A program made the position numbers and the translations under genes. Below, one piece after another: positions 53,158 through 64,000 of a DNA stretch of 64,000 nt. Position 1 is the stretch's first letter, and each line of letters starts with the position of its first letter. Below the pieces are notes generated by a model. The model made no database searches and was not told where the DNA came from. It worked only from the letters and a program-made list of their open reading frames with translations. Source of the stretch: Thiocapsa marina 5811 (GTDB lineage: Bacteria > Pseudomonadota > Gammaproteobacteria > Chromatiales > Chromatiaceae); assembly GCF_000223985.1 (NCBI RefSeq), contig NZ_AFWV01000001.1:483791-547790 (forward strand), read 5' to 3'.

Positions 53158-53456
53158 GCCGGGTCGCCCGGCACGGGTTCCAGGGGTTCATCGAACAGCG
53201 TCTGCATGGCCTGATTCGGTTGTTCCTTGGCGTCCAACCGCTCCAGAACCCGCTGTCCCGAGTCGCCGGTGATGATGAGTCGCGGCGGGATGAGTACATC
53301 CTCGGGGAGTTCCGTGATGGCTTGCAAGTGATGCAAGAGCGCCTGTTCGATCACGAATCCCTTCTTCAAGCCCCGCGCTCGGACATAGCGCTCAAGACGG
53401 TCTCGGGTTTCGGAGGAAATATTGGCGGGAATCTGGGTCACTTTTCGCTGGCTCAC
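53154..53456 (-). CDS. Ribbon-helix-helix antitoxin of the dead GNAT toxin
   Basis: 100 residues. KVTQIPANISSETRDRLERYVRARGLKKGFVIEQALLHHLQAI is an RHH DNA-binding domain followed by a tail (EQPNQAMQTLFDEPLEPVPGD) of the kind that wraps GNAT toxins. The frame is intact although the toxin immediately downstream is broken. It now stands as an orphan antitoxin. Confidence 0.75.
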   Translation of the reverse strand: MSQRKVTQIPANISSETRDRLERYVRARGLKKGFVIEQALLHHLQAITELPEDVLIPPRLIITGDSGQRVLERLDAKEQPNQAMQTLFDEPLEPVPGDPA

Positions 53457-53633
53457 ATTTTTTTCTACAGAACTGTAGGAAAGTCTGGCACAGCGCGGAC
53501 GACATGATGGGTGTGGGTGAGGAGCATCGTGGACTCCTGATGTCGCTGAACGCGAGCCTCACTGTATCGACCATGAACTTTTATGGAGGACCGCTGTTAT
53601 ATTGTCAGACATGTCACCGAAGAGCCGACCACG

Positions 53634-53846
53634 ATGCTCGCCGTAAGACTCGACCCGGAAATGGAAAAGGAGCTTGAGCAGCTTGCCGCCGCGACCGGAC
53701 GCAGCAAGAGCTTCTACGTGAAGGAGGCCCTGGCCGCGTACCTGGAAGACCGGGCCGACTACCTGCTGGCCCTCGCCGCCCTGGAGCGAGACGAGCCGCG
53801 CACGAGCTTGGCGGATGTGAGGCGCGAGCTTGGCCTGGACCGTTGA
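53634..53846 (+). CDS. RelB/CopG-type RHH antitoxin
   Basis: 70 residues, ATG at 53634. MLAVRLDPEMEKELEQLAAATGRSKSFYVKEALAAYLEDRADY is the RHH fold, with an acidic tail [19 protein letters not shown]. It overlaps the RelE start by 17 bases. An upstream ATG at 53583 would add 17 unconserved residues. TATATT near 53599 could be a -10 box, but I cannot pair it with a good -35. Confidence 0.85.
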   Translation: MLAVRLDPEMEKELEQLAAATGRSKSFYVKEALAAYLEDRADYLLALAALERDEPRTSLADVRRELGLDR

Positions 53847-54102
53847 GCTCGTCGATACGGCCAAGCGTCAACTGGCTAAGCTGGACAGGCATTGGCAGTC
53901 AACCATCCTCGATTATCTCGAAGACGAGATTGCAGCACTTGACGATCCCCGCAGTCGCGGAAAGCCGCTCGTCGGAGAAAAGAAGGGACTTTGGCGCTAT
54001 CGCGTCGGGGACTATCGGATCCTGTGCGAGCTCCGCGACAACGAGCTGATCGTTCTCGTGGTGACCATAGGACATCGGCGCCAAATCTATCGCAAACCGT
54101 AG
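53830..54102 (+). CDS. RelE-family mRNA interferase toxin
   Basis: 90 residues with TTG start at 53830. [32 protein letters not shown], then [38 protein letters not shown] is a full RelE, with the basic/aromatic residues (R, Y, H) that act in mRNA cleavage at the ribosomal A site. Directly follows the RHH antitoxin and precedes recD2 by 89 bases. Confidence 0.9.
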   Translation: MAWTVELVDTAKRQLAKLDRHWQSTILDYLEDEIAALDDPRSRGKPLVGEKKGLWRYRVGDYRILCELRDNELIVLVVTIGHRRQIYRKP

Positions 54103-54191
54103 AAACCTCCGGCATTTTCCTTGAGTGCGCCGCAACAACTGCGCTGCCGATCCCTGCCCTGGACAGCTTTCGCCGGGTCTACAATCCGGCG

Positions 54192-56381
<2,190 letters not shown>

Positions 56382-56699
56382 GGTGGTTGACCGAAGTGGG
56401 GGTACGCGGCCAGCGATGGGGCTCGGATCGATTGCGCGATCCGTGCGTGACGATTCGATCCATGATCACGCGGCTTCGGCATCCGGCCGCCAGCCGACGC
56501 TCGGTACCAGTCTGGTCAGCGACTGCTCGACGCAGATTCTGGACAGAGGTATTTCTGAGAATGGGCGGACGCAAACGCCTCGGAAGCGACGGCTCTCCTT
56601 TGTATTTCCATGGCAGCAGTCCAACGGAGAGTGGATACTTGTCGCCTGGCGTCAAGCATGACATGGTCCAATAGATGAGCATCGATTGGGTCGAGCAGG
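56382..56699. other. 318-bp spacer, no gene recognised
   Basis: Lies between the convergent recD2 (plus) and subtilase (minus) genes. No motif or strong hairpin was identified by eye; a bidirectional terminator could be here but is not evident. Confidence 0.5.
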
Positions 56700-59273
56700 C
56701 TATATTTCGACGGCGACCGGCACGCCCAATTGGTTCGCGATCGGCGTCCAGATGTCTGCGTCGACCTCGTCTGTCTCGATGGATACGACGAGTGCGTAGC
56801 GAGCTCCGTGCTTGCTGCGGTCGCGCTTCTTGAGCTCTTTCCACCAGCCCGTCACAGGGTAGACCGCGATGGTGCCGCGCTCGGCGATGTCGGCGGCAAA
56901 GCCCGCGAGGATGTCCGAATGAACCGAGCCGCGGTTTCGCGCACGCGGTCCGAGGTACCAGCCGTCGTTGTCGGTTCCCGACAATGGACGATTCTCCTCC
57001 TCGTCCAGGGCGCGCTGGTTCAGGCGCTTGCGAAACTCGTCAAGCGACTCCGTAGGACCCTTCACTTCGAAGCAGAGGCCGTGAGACTGGTAGCGGTGCT
57101 TGGTCTGCCAGCCGCGTCGGCCCGGGTTCGGCTCGATAAAGTAGGACAATGTTACGCGGACACGAATCGCCGCGTCGGCGAGCGCGGCCAGCGCTTCGCG
57201 TGGCCAGGGAAAATCGTGGAAGTGGATCTCCCGCATTTTGCCGTCGTCGAAGGGACGGATCACGTCCTGTGCGACCAGCGTGACTGCGCTCGACGCACTC
57301 CGGAGCGCCCGTTCGAGATTCGGGACGCCGAAGCCGTAGCGACGGACGAGCTGCGCCCGCGCCGTCTTGCCGCCGGCCTGCGCGAGGTGGCCTCGCATCG
57401 CGTCGGTCCACTCGGCGGAATGCACTACGAGTGCGCGGATTGTCTCGGGCCAAAACTCGGGGTACTCCGCCGAAACCATCGCGCAGAAGCGCGCCGCTTG
57501 AGCGGTGGCCGGACTCGTCGCCCAGGTCGACACAAGCGTCTTGTCTGCCGGCTTGTAGTGAGTCGTGAGCAGGGAGAGGTCGTCACACGGGAAATCAATG
57601 TTGTCCGCGTCGTCACGCACGACGTTGCCGCCCTCGAACACCACCTCAGGCTTGATTGGCCAGGGCGGTTGGAAGACCACGGACGTGGTGCTCCAGGGCG
57701 ACAGGTCACCTCGTTGCGCCACGGGCGACCAACCGTTCCAGTCGGGATCGGAGACGACGACCTTTTCGGTGAACGCCCCGACCGTCAGTACGTTCCACGC
57801 CTGCGCCGGGTCGTGCACGGGCTCGACGTCGCTGCGCGAGATGTGGTCGCGCACAAGCGCTGGACCCTCGATGTTGCCAGCGCTCACGACGAACAGACGG
57901 CGGTGTGCGTCCTCGTCCTCATCAAGGTACTTCAACCCTCTGCCGCTGGGATCCAAGCTGCGCCCGGCCGCCAGCGCATCCATCGCTGCAGACCAGGACG
58001 TGGGTTGCCCCCGATCACGTCCATCCTTCGTCGTGATGGCCATCGAGAACACGCGCCGTCTTATTGGGTCCTGGATCTCGGGGCGATTTGTCGCCTCAGC
58101 CGTCACCGCACCGTAAAGATCCGGGTCGTTTTGCCCAGCCGGGGGCAGGATCTTCACCGACTCGAGCCGATGGCGAAGGTTCACGCCAGCATTGCCAGCG
58201 AGGTGCTCGACGAGGTCTCCGTAGAGCGCGAGCCCGGCCATCTCGGTACCGTGTCCTTCCATGCCTGGACCGCCACCATCATCATTGACGCCCCAGCTGG
58301 GGTCGCAAGCGTGGCAATCTTCCGGGTCGAGAGAACTCTCGAGGAGCGGGTGGCCTGCGTTCACACCAGTATCGAGCAAACACACGAAGGGCGAGTCCGC
58401 GCCGGCTGGGGATGTCCGCTGAGCGAGAGCCAAGGTCCACGCAGCTTGATCCGCTGGCCCCTCCTCGACGAAGAACGTTGCGGTCTCTTTCGCGCGCTGC
58501 AGCTCGGCGATGTCACCCATGACGTCGAGCGACGCGGAGAGCGTCTTCGCAGAGGCGTAGATCAGCGTCACAATGCGATCATCGAATTCAATGCGTCGGG
58601 GAGAGATCTTGGCCTCTACCCGGGCGCAGTACTCGTTCAGCCGCTCGAACTCTTGGCCGTCGGTCCACCGCAGCCAGACTTCCCACCAGATCGTTTCATC
58701 GTCGTTCCCTGGATAGGCATCAACGACATCCGTCCAGAGCGCGCGCAGGGCCGCGAGCCGCACGCTTGCCACCCGATCGTAGACGTTCTCATGTCTGCGC
58801 TCGCGAGGTTTCTTCGGCCTCGTGTCGGCGTATTTCTCAAGCTGCTTGAGGAAGTGCCCAACCTCACCGTCGGGGACAAAAACCGCTGCACGTTGCGTGC
58901 GGATCGCCGCGTCTCCCTCTCCCTCGACATGTGCGGTGACCGCGACGAGCTCGATGTGCCGCCGGGCGTCGTTGGCTCGTCGCTTTTCCATGCTCTCCAA
59001 GGCAAGATCCCAGCCCGGAAACGACTCAAACTCAAGGTACATCCCCGGGGTTGCATCTGCGATGCCGATCGAAGCCGCTTCGCGGCGCTGCTTTGCTTTC
59101 GCGTGAGCCGCGTTGATGGCGTCTTCGAGTGACTTGCCGTGCGCCGGGCGACCCGTGGCCGGTGCGCCGGGCTCCTTGGGCGGCCCACCGCGACCATGCG
59201 GGGTGTAGGCTTCTCGTGCCCGCCACGGCTCGTCTGGGACATGGATATGTGGTCGGTCGCGCTCGGAGGACAT
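56700..59273 (-). CDS. ietS: IetS-like subtilisin-family protease
   Basis: 857 residues. Peptidase S8 core: FVCLLDTGVNAGHPLLE (D301), GMEGHGTEMAGLALYGDL (H341), LFVVSAGNIEGPALV (oxyanion N467) and STWATSPATAQAARFCAMV (S587, with ATSPA in place of the usual GTSFA). The long N-terminal (about 290 residues) and C-terminal regions are typical of the cytoplasmic subtilases paired with an AAA ATPase. No signal peptide. With the ATPase upstream, 29 bases away, it forms the IetAS arrangement reported as an anti-phage system. Confidence 0.88.
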   Translation of the reverse strand: MSSERDRPHIHVPDEPWRAREAYTPHGRGGPPKEPGAPATGRPAHGKSLEDAINAAHAKAKQRREAASIGIADATPGMYLEFESFPGWDLALESMEKRRANDARRHIELVAVTAHVEGEGDAAIRTQRAAVFVPDGEVGHFLKQLEKYADTRPKKPRERRHENVYDRVASVRLAALRALWTDVVDAYPGNDDETIWWEVWLRWTDGQEFERLNEYCARVEAKISPRRIEFDDRIVTLIYASAKTLSASLDVMGDIAELQRAKETATFFVEEGPADQAAWTLALAQRTSPAGADSPFVCLLDTGVNAGHPLLESSLDPEDCHACDPSWGVNDDGGGPGMEGHGTEMAGLALYGDLVEHLAGNAGVNLRHRLESVKILPPAGQNDPDLYGAVTAEATNRPEIQDPIRRRVFSMAITTKDGRDRGQPTSWSAAMDALAAGRSLDPSGRGLKYLDEDEDAHRRLFVVSAGNIEGPALVRDHISRSDVEPVHDPAQAWNVLTVGAFTEKVVVSDPDWNGWSPVAQRGDLSPWSTTSVVFQPPWPIKPEVVFEGGNVVRDDADNIDFPCDDLSLLTTHYKPADKTLVSTWATSPATAQAARFCAMVSAEYPEFWPETIRALVVHSAEWTDAMRGHLAQAGGKTARAQLVRRYGFGVPNLERALRSASSAVTLVAQDVIRPFDDGKMREIHFHDFPWPREALAALADAAIRVRVTLSYFIEPNPGRRGWQTKHRYQSHGLCFEVKGPTESLDEFRKRLNQRALDEEENRPLSGTDNDGWYLGPRARNRGSVHSDILAGFAADIAERGTIAVYPVTGWWKELKKRDRSKHGARYALVVSIETDEVDADIWTPIANQLGVPVAVEI

Positions 59274-59302
59274 CGATATGCTCCCTGCTCAGTTTCAATG
59301 GC

Positions 59303-60286
59303 CTATCGACGCATCATTCGTCGCTCATTCAGTGCTGCGACCAGACCACCCGTCTCGAGCACCGTTGTGTCGTTCAGCAACGCGTCCTTCGCCGCCTGCT
59401 CACAGGCGCGCGTCAGCTCTGCGTGACTTAGCCCCTCGGCACTCGACGTTGCCGCATCCCAATCAAGCGCCGTGGTCTCCAGCAGCGCGAGCCGAGCCAT
59501 CATGACCTCGGCTGCGATTGCCGGTGTTGGAAGCTCGTAGTCCAATACGGCATCAAAGCGGCGAAAAAGCGCTTCGTCGAGGAGCCCAACGTGGTTCGTG
59601 GCTCCGATGACCAGGCTGTCCGAGTCGTCCAGCTCAAGGAACTGGAGGAAGGAGTTGAGCACCCGCCGGATCTCGCCGACATCGTTGCCGGTCCCTCGTT
59701 CACTCCCGAGCGCGTCGAACTCGTCGAAGAAGTACACGCCGCGCGTCTCCGCAATCGCCTCGAAGACGATGCGCAGCTTCGCCGCGGTTTCGCCCATGAA
59801 TTTGGTGATCAGCCCATCGAGCTGAATCGTGAACAGCGGGAGACCCAGCTCGCCGGCGAGCGCCGAGGCCGTCATGGTCTTCCCTGTCCCGGGTGGGCCG
59901 ATAAGCAGGAGCCTGCGCAGCGGCGAGAAACCGTGCGACCGCAGCCGCTCTCGCTGACGCTGCTCTCGAATCACGCGTTCCAGGCGCTCCGCCAGGGTCT
60001 CGCTCAGCGCCATGTCGGTGAGCCGCGTCTTGGGGTAGCCGACGTTGAGGAGCCCGGCGAGCTCGCCACGTGGCTGGGCGAGTGGGACCGGGCGCGGCGA
60101 TCGGGCCAGTGCCACCTTCGACTGCGTTTTGGCCTTGTCGACCAAGTCGCGCAGTTCTTGGGCGAAGTTGCCCTGACCGGAGCGCGCCGCCTGCGCCGCG
60201 ACCTGAATCGCGACGGCGTAGAAGCGGGTGTCGTCGCCCTCGGCGTGGCAACGGATCAGCGCTTTGATTTGCTCGGCCTTCGCCAT
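59303..60286 (-). CDS. ietA: IetA-like AAA+ ATPase
   Basis: 327 residues from ATG 60284-60286. Walker A GPPGTGKT (130-137), pore-loop-like ITKFMGETAAKLRIVFEAI, Walker B VYFFDEFDALGSERG (184-198), sensor 1 LVIGATNHVGLLDEALFRRFD with arginine finger. The N-terminal 80 residues are a helical region expected to contact the protease. First gene of the pair; a promoter probably lies in 60287-60753. Confidence 0.9.
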   Translation of the reverse strand: MAKAEQIKALIRCHAEGDDTRFYAVAIQVAAQAARSGQGNFAQELRDLVDKAKTQSKVALARSPRPVPLAQPRGELAGLLNVGYPKTRLTDMALSETLAERLERVIREQRQRERLRSHGFSPLRRLLLIGPPGTGKTMTASALAGELGLPLFTIQLDGLITKFMGETAAKLRIVFEAIAETRGVYFFDEFDALGSERGTGNDVGEIRRVLNSFLQFLELDDSDSLVIGATNHVGLLDEALFRRFDAVLDYELPTPAIAAEVMMARLALLETTALDWDAATSSAEGLSHAELTRACEQAAKDALLNDTTVLETGGLVAALNERRMMRR

Positions 60287-60753
60287 TTCGGTCCTCGTGG
60301 CTCGGGCGACATGCCCGGTCGCGTCCCGTTCTCGGATGGAACACAAAATCGCTTCGCACTATCCCATAGAGACGACCGCCGGTCACGTTCGTTCCGGGTT
60401 GTGCCGAGCCACGAGGCGAGTTGCCGCGGCTGGTTCGGCGCTCGGGGATACGGGTGAGGTAGATCACCGAGATCGGCTTCCCCGCGGGAGACTCGGTGAG
60501 TCGTCCTGCTTAGTATGGCCAGATCACCAGTAACCACCGGTGTCGGGATAGCTGTCGCATCCACCGGGAAAGTCCATGTCAGCCCATGTGCGGAGATTCA
60601 GGCTGAGAAGCCGTGACTCGGCGCCATGATCAGCACGCGTCGGCGTCCTGACCGGAGGAACAGATCCACGATATGCCTCACCCCGATGATCGCTGATCGC
60701 GATGCCTCCGCCGAGCGACACGAGTACGCCGCAAAAGCGCCCGTACTTCACTG
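60287..60753. other. 467-bp divergent intergenic region
   Basis: Between ietA (minus) and yqaA (plus), so it should hold both promoters. Short ORFs here lack conserved motifs. No repeat family of the left half of the window is seen. Confidence 0.5.
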
Positions 60754-61194
60754 ATGGCGGGACTCCCCGGTTTCCTCGGTCTTTTTCTCGCCGCGCTCGG
60801 TTCCGCGACCCTGCTGCCGTTGCAGTCCGAGGCCGTGCTGGTCGGGCTCCTGCTCGCCGATGCCCATGCGGTCTGGGCGCTGCTGACGGTGGCGACCGTC
60901 GGCAATGTCCTCGGCGCGGTGATCAACTGGGCCCTCGGACGCGGCCTTGAGCGGTACCGTCGTCGACGCTGGTTTCCGGTCAGCGCGCATCGGCTGGCGC
61001 AGGCCCGAGGGTTCTATCGACGCACCGGCCATTGGTCGTTGCTGCTGAGCTGGGTCCCCGTCGTCGGCGACCCCCTTACCCTGATCGCCGGTGTCCTGCG
61101 CGAGCCCCTCTGGCGCTTCCTCGGCTTGGTCACGCTCGCCAAGGGCGGACGCTATCTTGTCTTGAGTGCACTCGTGCTGGGATGGCCGTCTTGA
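60754..61194 (+). CDS. YqaA-family (VTT/DedA-like) membrane protein
   Basis: 146 residues, four predicted membrane segments. LGLFLAALGSATLLPLQSEAVLVGLLLA, VWALLTVATVGNVLGAVINWALGRGLERY and WSLLLSWVPVVGDPLTLIAGVLREPLWRF match YqaA/SNARE-associated proteins. The conserved G-P-L-T/R pattern of the re-entrant loop is visible in VGDPLTLIAG. Function in proteobacteria is unknown, possibly lipid scrambling. Confidence 0.88.
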   Translation: MAGLPGFLGLFLAALGSATLLPLQSEAVLVGLLLADAHAVWALLTVATVGNVLGAVINWALGRGLERYRRRRWFPVSAHRLAQARGFYRRTGHWSLLLSWVPVVGDPLTLIAGVLREPLWRFLGLVTLAKGGRYLVLSALVLGWPS

Positions 61195-61512
61195 TCAAGA
61201 CTGATCGGGGGAATCCACCGAGGTGTCTTCGCCGAACAAATAACCCGACGAATCCACGCCGCCGGCCGAATCCATCATCATTCCGGTAGAAGGATTGATC
61301 CAGAAGTCGTTGCTTCGCTTGATCGTCTGTCTCTTGCTTTTTTCCCGAGGAAAGGTCAACCCCAAGACGACCATCCCGACGAACAACGACGTCACTCCTA
61401 AATGCCTGTCGACGAGAAACAAGAGAGCAAAAATAACGGGCGTGCAGATGATCCACCACACCCTCGATGGTACGGATCCGAATGCTCGCGCCCAACGCTC
61501 ATTGCTGTTCAT
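61195..61512 (-). CDS. Small membrane protein, hypothetical
   Basis: 105 residues from ATG 61510-61512. MNSNERWARAFGSVPSRVWW precedes two hydrophobic segments (IICTPVIFALLFLV and VTSLFVGMVVLGLTF), then a soluble tail (INPSTGMMMDSAGGVDSSGYLFG) reminiscent of the short tails of small proteins in conjugative elements. Convergent with yqaA (adjacent stops). It may belong to the conjugation module whose TraG-like gene lies just upstream. Confidence 0.65.
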   Translation of the reverse strand: MNSNERWARAFGSVPSRVWWIICTPVIFALLFLVDRHLGVTSLFVGMVVLGLTFPREKSKRQTIKRSNDFWINPSTGMMMDSAGGVDSSGYLFGEDTSVDSPDQS

Positions 61513-61588
61513 GACCAACCTCCAATACTCTGCCGCGCCATGTTTCCGGCGGGTAGCCCTCACCGTTCGCCCGGGACGAGGCGACACT

Positions 61589-64000
61589 TCAGGACCCCGA
61601 TCGCTCGCGAATCTCACCGAGCGTCGCGATCACGACACCGTAATCGATGTGGGCTTTGTTGACACCGTCTCCCTGATAGAAGCTCTCGTTCGACGCATCC
61701 TTGGGTAGCCCGGCCCAGATGCGGGACAAGTTGTGGGCGAAGTCATGATCGCTGATCCCGCCGCGCATCCAACTGTTCATGCCGGCATCGTTTGCGAGTC
61801 GCAAGGCCATCCGATCCTGGAGTTGACGGCTGAACAGTTCCTCGCCCGTCAACCCCAGCCGATCGATCAACCGGTCGAACGTGCTCGGAATGATCTGATA
61901 GCGACCGATCGCCGAACCTCCGTTTCCGCTCTCCAAGAGTCGACTCTGGAGCGCCCGTACCTCGGAAACCGTCATCCGGGTCAGGTCGATCGCGCTCTGG
62001 TCGACCTTGCCGAACCACGCGTTGTAGTTGCCGCGTGATTCGGGTTGGGCCAGAAGATCCAGCACCTCGCCGCGAGGTCCCGGCGTCACGCTGGGTTCCG
62101 TGATCGGGGTTCCGCTTGGCCGGGAAGCGCCACTTAATCCATCAGTCTTTTTTTTTGAGCCCAGCCCTTGCGTATTGTAGTTGCCGATCAGGCGGAGATG
62201 GCTATCGTCCTGCGATACCGCCGAGCGTTCGATGAGGTCGGCCACATGTTGCCCCCTCGCGCCACCTCCGGCCTCGTCGATGACCGCTTGACGGGCCGCC
62301 TGTTGCGCAGCGCTCGGCGCGAAGGCAAACACGGAATTCGTGGCTTCCCGGAACAGGGTCTGCTGGGAATCCGTCAGACCATGTTCGGCAACCTGCTGCA
62401 GACGGGCGTCGATCATGGCGCCCCGTGCCTGCGTCCAGCCGACCTCGCCTCCTGCGGCCTCCCGTCCGGCGGCGAGCGCCGCGGAGACATCGCCTCCGCT
62501 CGCCAGGGTGGAGCCGAATGCCTTCGCGGCAGCAACGGTCTGTCCAATGGCAGCACTCGCCCCTGCGCGCGCCAAGGACCCCGAGTCCGCAATCTTCACG
62601 AACGTGCCCCCGACTTCGTTGTGCACGGCCTGCGCTGCCGGGCGCGGCAAGATCGCACGCCGGTCGATCTCCGCCCCGATGCGTTCGCGAACCTGCTCGC
62701 GAACCTGATCCTGTCGGGCGGAAAGGCCCTCTGCTGCAGACTCGCGGTTGGCGGCATGGAAGTTGTCGACGGCATTCGGTCGATACTGGGTCTCGACCGA
62801 ACGCCCGTGCACCTCGATGTCGCCACGCAGGCCTGCGACGTTGCCGCGAGGATCCCGCAAATCGCCGTTCTCCACCGCGCCTCGGACGGCGCCGAAGCGC
62901 GGAGCGGACTCGCGCAGATCATCGTTGCCGTGCGGGTTGATTGAAGGCGCGTGTGTTCCGAACGTATCCGCCAGAATGCCGTATCCGGCCTCCTTCGCAC
63001 TTTGGGCCTCCGCGGGGGTAAATCGCCGCAAGGTCGTTCCGTCCGCGTGCCCGATCAGCAACGCGACACCGGCAGCCGCGCTCGCCGCGTCGCGGTTCAG
63101 GTTGCGGGCGTAAGCCCATGAGCCCGACAGTTGCTGGTGATCCCCGGTCAGATTGCGTCGGTCGATTTCCCGGTGCAGCCGATCCATGAACTCCGGGTTG
63201 TTCGCGATCGCATTGCCGATCTCGGCGGCCCCGTAAGTCCCCATGGCGCCGTAGCGGCGCGCCAAGGACTGCTCGCGTTCCAGCGAACGCGAGGAGGAGA
63301 CCACATCGGCTGCGTCCTTCTCCAACCGCGCGCTTTCGTCGCTGGAGAGCCGCTCCGCGAAGACGTTGCGGCTGCCGGATTGCGAGTCGGCGCGGATCGA
63401 CTCGGCAAGACGCGCCTCGAAACCGGAATCGCCCGAAACACGTCGCGCGATATCGGCAGCCATCGTGTCGGCGAGTTTGACGTCGGTGATGTACTGGCTT
63501 CGGAGTTGGCTTGAGAGATCACCCGCGAGGCTGCCCTCGTCGCCGCCGGAGCGGCCCTTCGCTGCGATCGCTCCGGAGAGGATCCCCGCCATCTGCTGCG
63601 TGCTCATCCCGCTCTGCTCATACTTGTCCGTGAGCCCCTGCGCTTCGCTCATGATCGCCCGATCCGTCGCACTCCCTGTCGCCCCGTAGTCCCAGTTCAT
63701 GGACCGTGAGGCAAAGGACTCGCCGGACCGCGACGCCGACGCACTCGCGGTGCCGGCCAGCGAGGAGGAGAACCGGGAGCTGGCCTGCTGCACGGCCTGC
63801 TCGCCGGAGCGCACGCTGTCCTGCATGGAGCGCCCGACATCCGCCGACCAGAGCACGGAATTGGCGTTCGGCGTCGTCGTGCCGGTGAGCGGGGCATGGG
63901 TCTTGAGCGACCCCATCGACAAGGCGGCTGCGGGATTCACCGCATCGGGGCTCGCGATCTTCTCGTTGACGTGGTCGCCGCCTTGCAGGCGTCCCGCCAA
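61589..64000 (-). CDS. TraG-like mating-pair protein with C-terminal lysozyme-like domain (5' end outside window)
   Basis: At least 803 residues; open at the window edge, so the true start lies beyond 64000. The Ala/Ser/Arg-rich middle (QQASSRFSSSLAGTASASAS, RRYGAMGTYGAAEIGNAIA, GSWAYARNLNRDAASAAAGVALLIG) is the long C-terminal region of TraG of F/SXT-type conjugation systems. The last 180 residues (VLDLLAQPESRGNYNAWFG, GGSAIGRYQIIPSTFDRLIDRLGLTGEELFS, ISDHDFAHNLSRIWAGLP) form a goose-lysozyme/transglycosylase-like domain with a glutamate in QPESRGNYNA. It suggests an integrative conjugative element starting here. Confidence 0.82.
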   Translation of the reverse strand: MAGRLQGGDHVNEKIASPDAVNPAAALSMGSLKTHAPLTGTTTPNANSVLWSADVGRSMQDSVRSGEQAVQQASSRFSSSLAGTASASASRSGESFASRSMNWDYGATGSATDRAIMSEAQGLTDKYEQSGMSTQQMAGILSGAIAAKGRSGGDEGSLAGDLSSQLRSQYITDVKLADTMAADIARRVSGDSGFEARLAESIRADSQSGSRNVFAERLSSDESARLEKDAADVVSSSRSLEREQSLARRYGAMGTYGAAEIGNAIANNPEFMDRLHREIDRRNLTGDHQQLSGSWAYARNLNRDAASAAAGVALLIGHADGTTLRRFTPAEAQSAKEAGYGILADTFGTHAPSINPHGNDDLRESAPRFGAVRGAVENGDLRDPRGNVAGLRGDIEVHGRSVETQYRPNAVDNFHAANRESAAEGLSARQDQVREQVRERIGAEIDRRAILPRPAAQAVHNEVGGTFVKIADSGSLARAGASAAIGQTVAAAKAFGSTLASGGDVSAALAAGREAAGGEVGWTQARGAMIDARLQQVAEHGLTDSQQTLFREATNSVFAFAPSAAQQAARQAVIDEAGGGARGQHVADLIERSAVSQDDSHLRLIGNYNTQGLGSKKKTDGLSGASRPSGTPITEPSVTPGPRGEVLDLLAQPESRGNYNAWFGKVDQSAIDLTRMTVSEVRALQSRLLESGNGGSAIGRYQIIPSTFDRLIDRLGLTGEELFSRQLQDRMALRLANDAGMNSWMRGGISDHDFAHNLSRIWAGLPKDASNESFYQGDGVNKAHIDYGVVIATLGEIRERSGS

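Noticed and set aside
56730..59132. An 800-codon open frame on the plus strand antisense to the subtilase gene
   Set aside because: No recognisable domain; it is the mirror of a well-supported gene in high-GC DNA, where antisense frames stay open by codon bias.

Overview
The window is GC-rich DNA packed with short mobile repeats. Several gene families in it (DUF29, DUF6941, DUF2887 and Rpn-like nucleases, an EPS-associated MarR regulator, DUF433/DUF5615 pairs) are common in purple sulfur bacteria. I infer a gammaproteobacterium of the Chromatiaceae type; the genus cannot be fixed from the sequence alone.

Most of the window (about 1.8-51.3 kb) is one large surface-polysaccharide (O-antigen/exopolysaccharide) locus read almost entirely on the minus strand, so its upstream end is on the right. 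It starts with a MarR-type EPS-associated regulator (50954-51334). Next come a UDP-GlcNAc 4-epimerase and a UDP-HexNAc 6-dehydrogenase (tviC/tviB type, for UDP-N-acetyl-hexosaminuronate), and then a CDP-glucose branch (rfbF, rfbG, an RfbC-like 3,5-epimerase, a C-methyltransferase, a ketoreductase) that should make a CDP-linked, probably C-methyl-branched 6-deoxyhexose. A Wzx flippase, a GT2 glycosyltransferase and a Wzy-like polymerase follow. Three genes for UDP-N-acetyl-L-fucosamine come next (FnlA/CapE-like dehydratase, RmlD-like reductase, FnlC/WbjD-like 2-epimerase), then a run of GT4 and GT2 transferases, methyltransferases, an acetyltransferase and an adenylate-forming enzyme. The locus decays into pseudogenes, gene fragments and repeats between about 14.4 kb and 4.6 kb and ends with a bi-domain alcohol dehydrogenase/Gfo-Idh-MocA oxidoreductase. 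No initiating phosphoglycosyltransferase and no Wza/Wzc export genes are seen here.

Two ATPase plus PD-(D/E)xK-like gene pairs (39118-40679 and 41058-42996) lie inside the CDP-sugar operon. The second pair overlaps the rfbC-like gene by ATGA. They resemble two-gene defence cassettes and I cannot match them to a named system. A recognised IetAS-type defence pair (subtilase plus AAA ATPase) lies at 56700-60286. Toxin-antitoxin modules are frequent: HigBA-like with a third gene, Phd/VapC, DUF433/DUF5615, HEPN/MNT, an RHH/GNAT pair whose toxin is dead, and RelBE. The right edge enters a TraG-like conjugation gene, so an integrated conjugative element may begin there.

Repeats shape the region. 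A roughly 103-113 bp MITE-like element with GGCGATTTCC ends appears to target TA/TAA/TTA and abuts the TAA stop codons of three genes. A palindromic element built on GCTCCCACGCTCCGCGTGGG is scattered throughout. Tandem 8-bp and 7-bp repeats are expanded in frame inside two metabolic genes. A broken UDP-glucuronate decarboxylase gene carries two separate element insertions, one of them flanked by an 18-bp duplication of the gene's own sequence.
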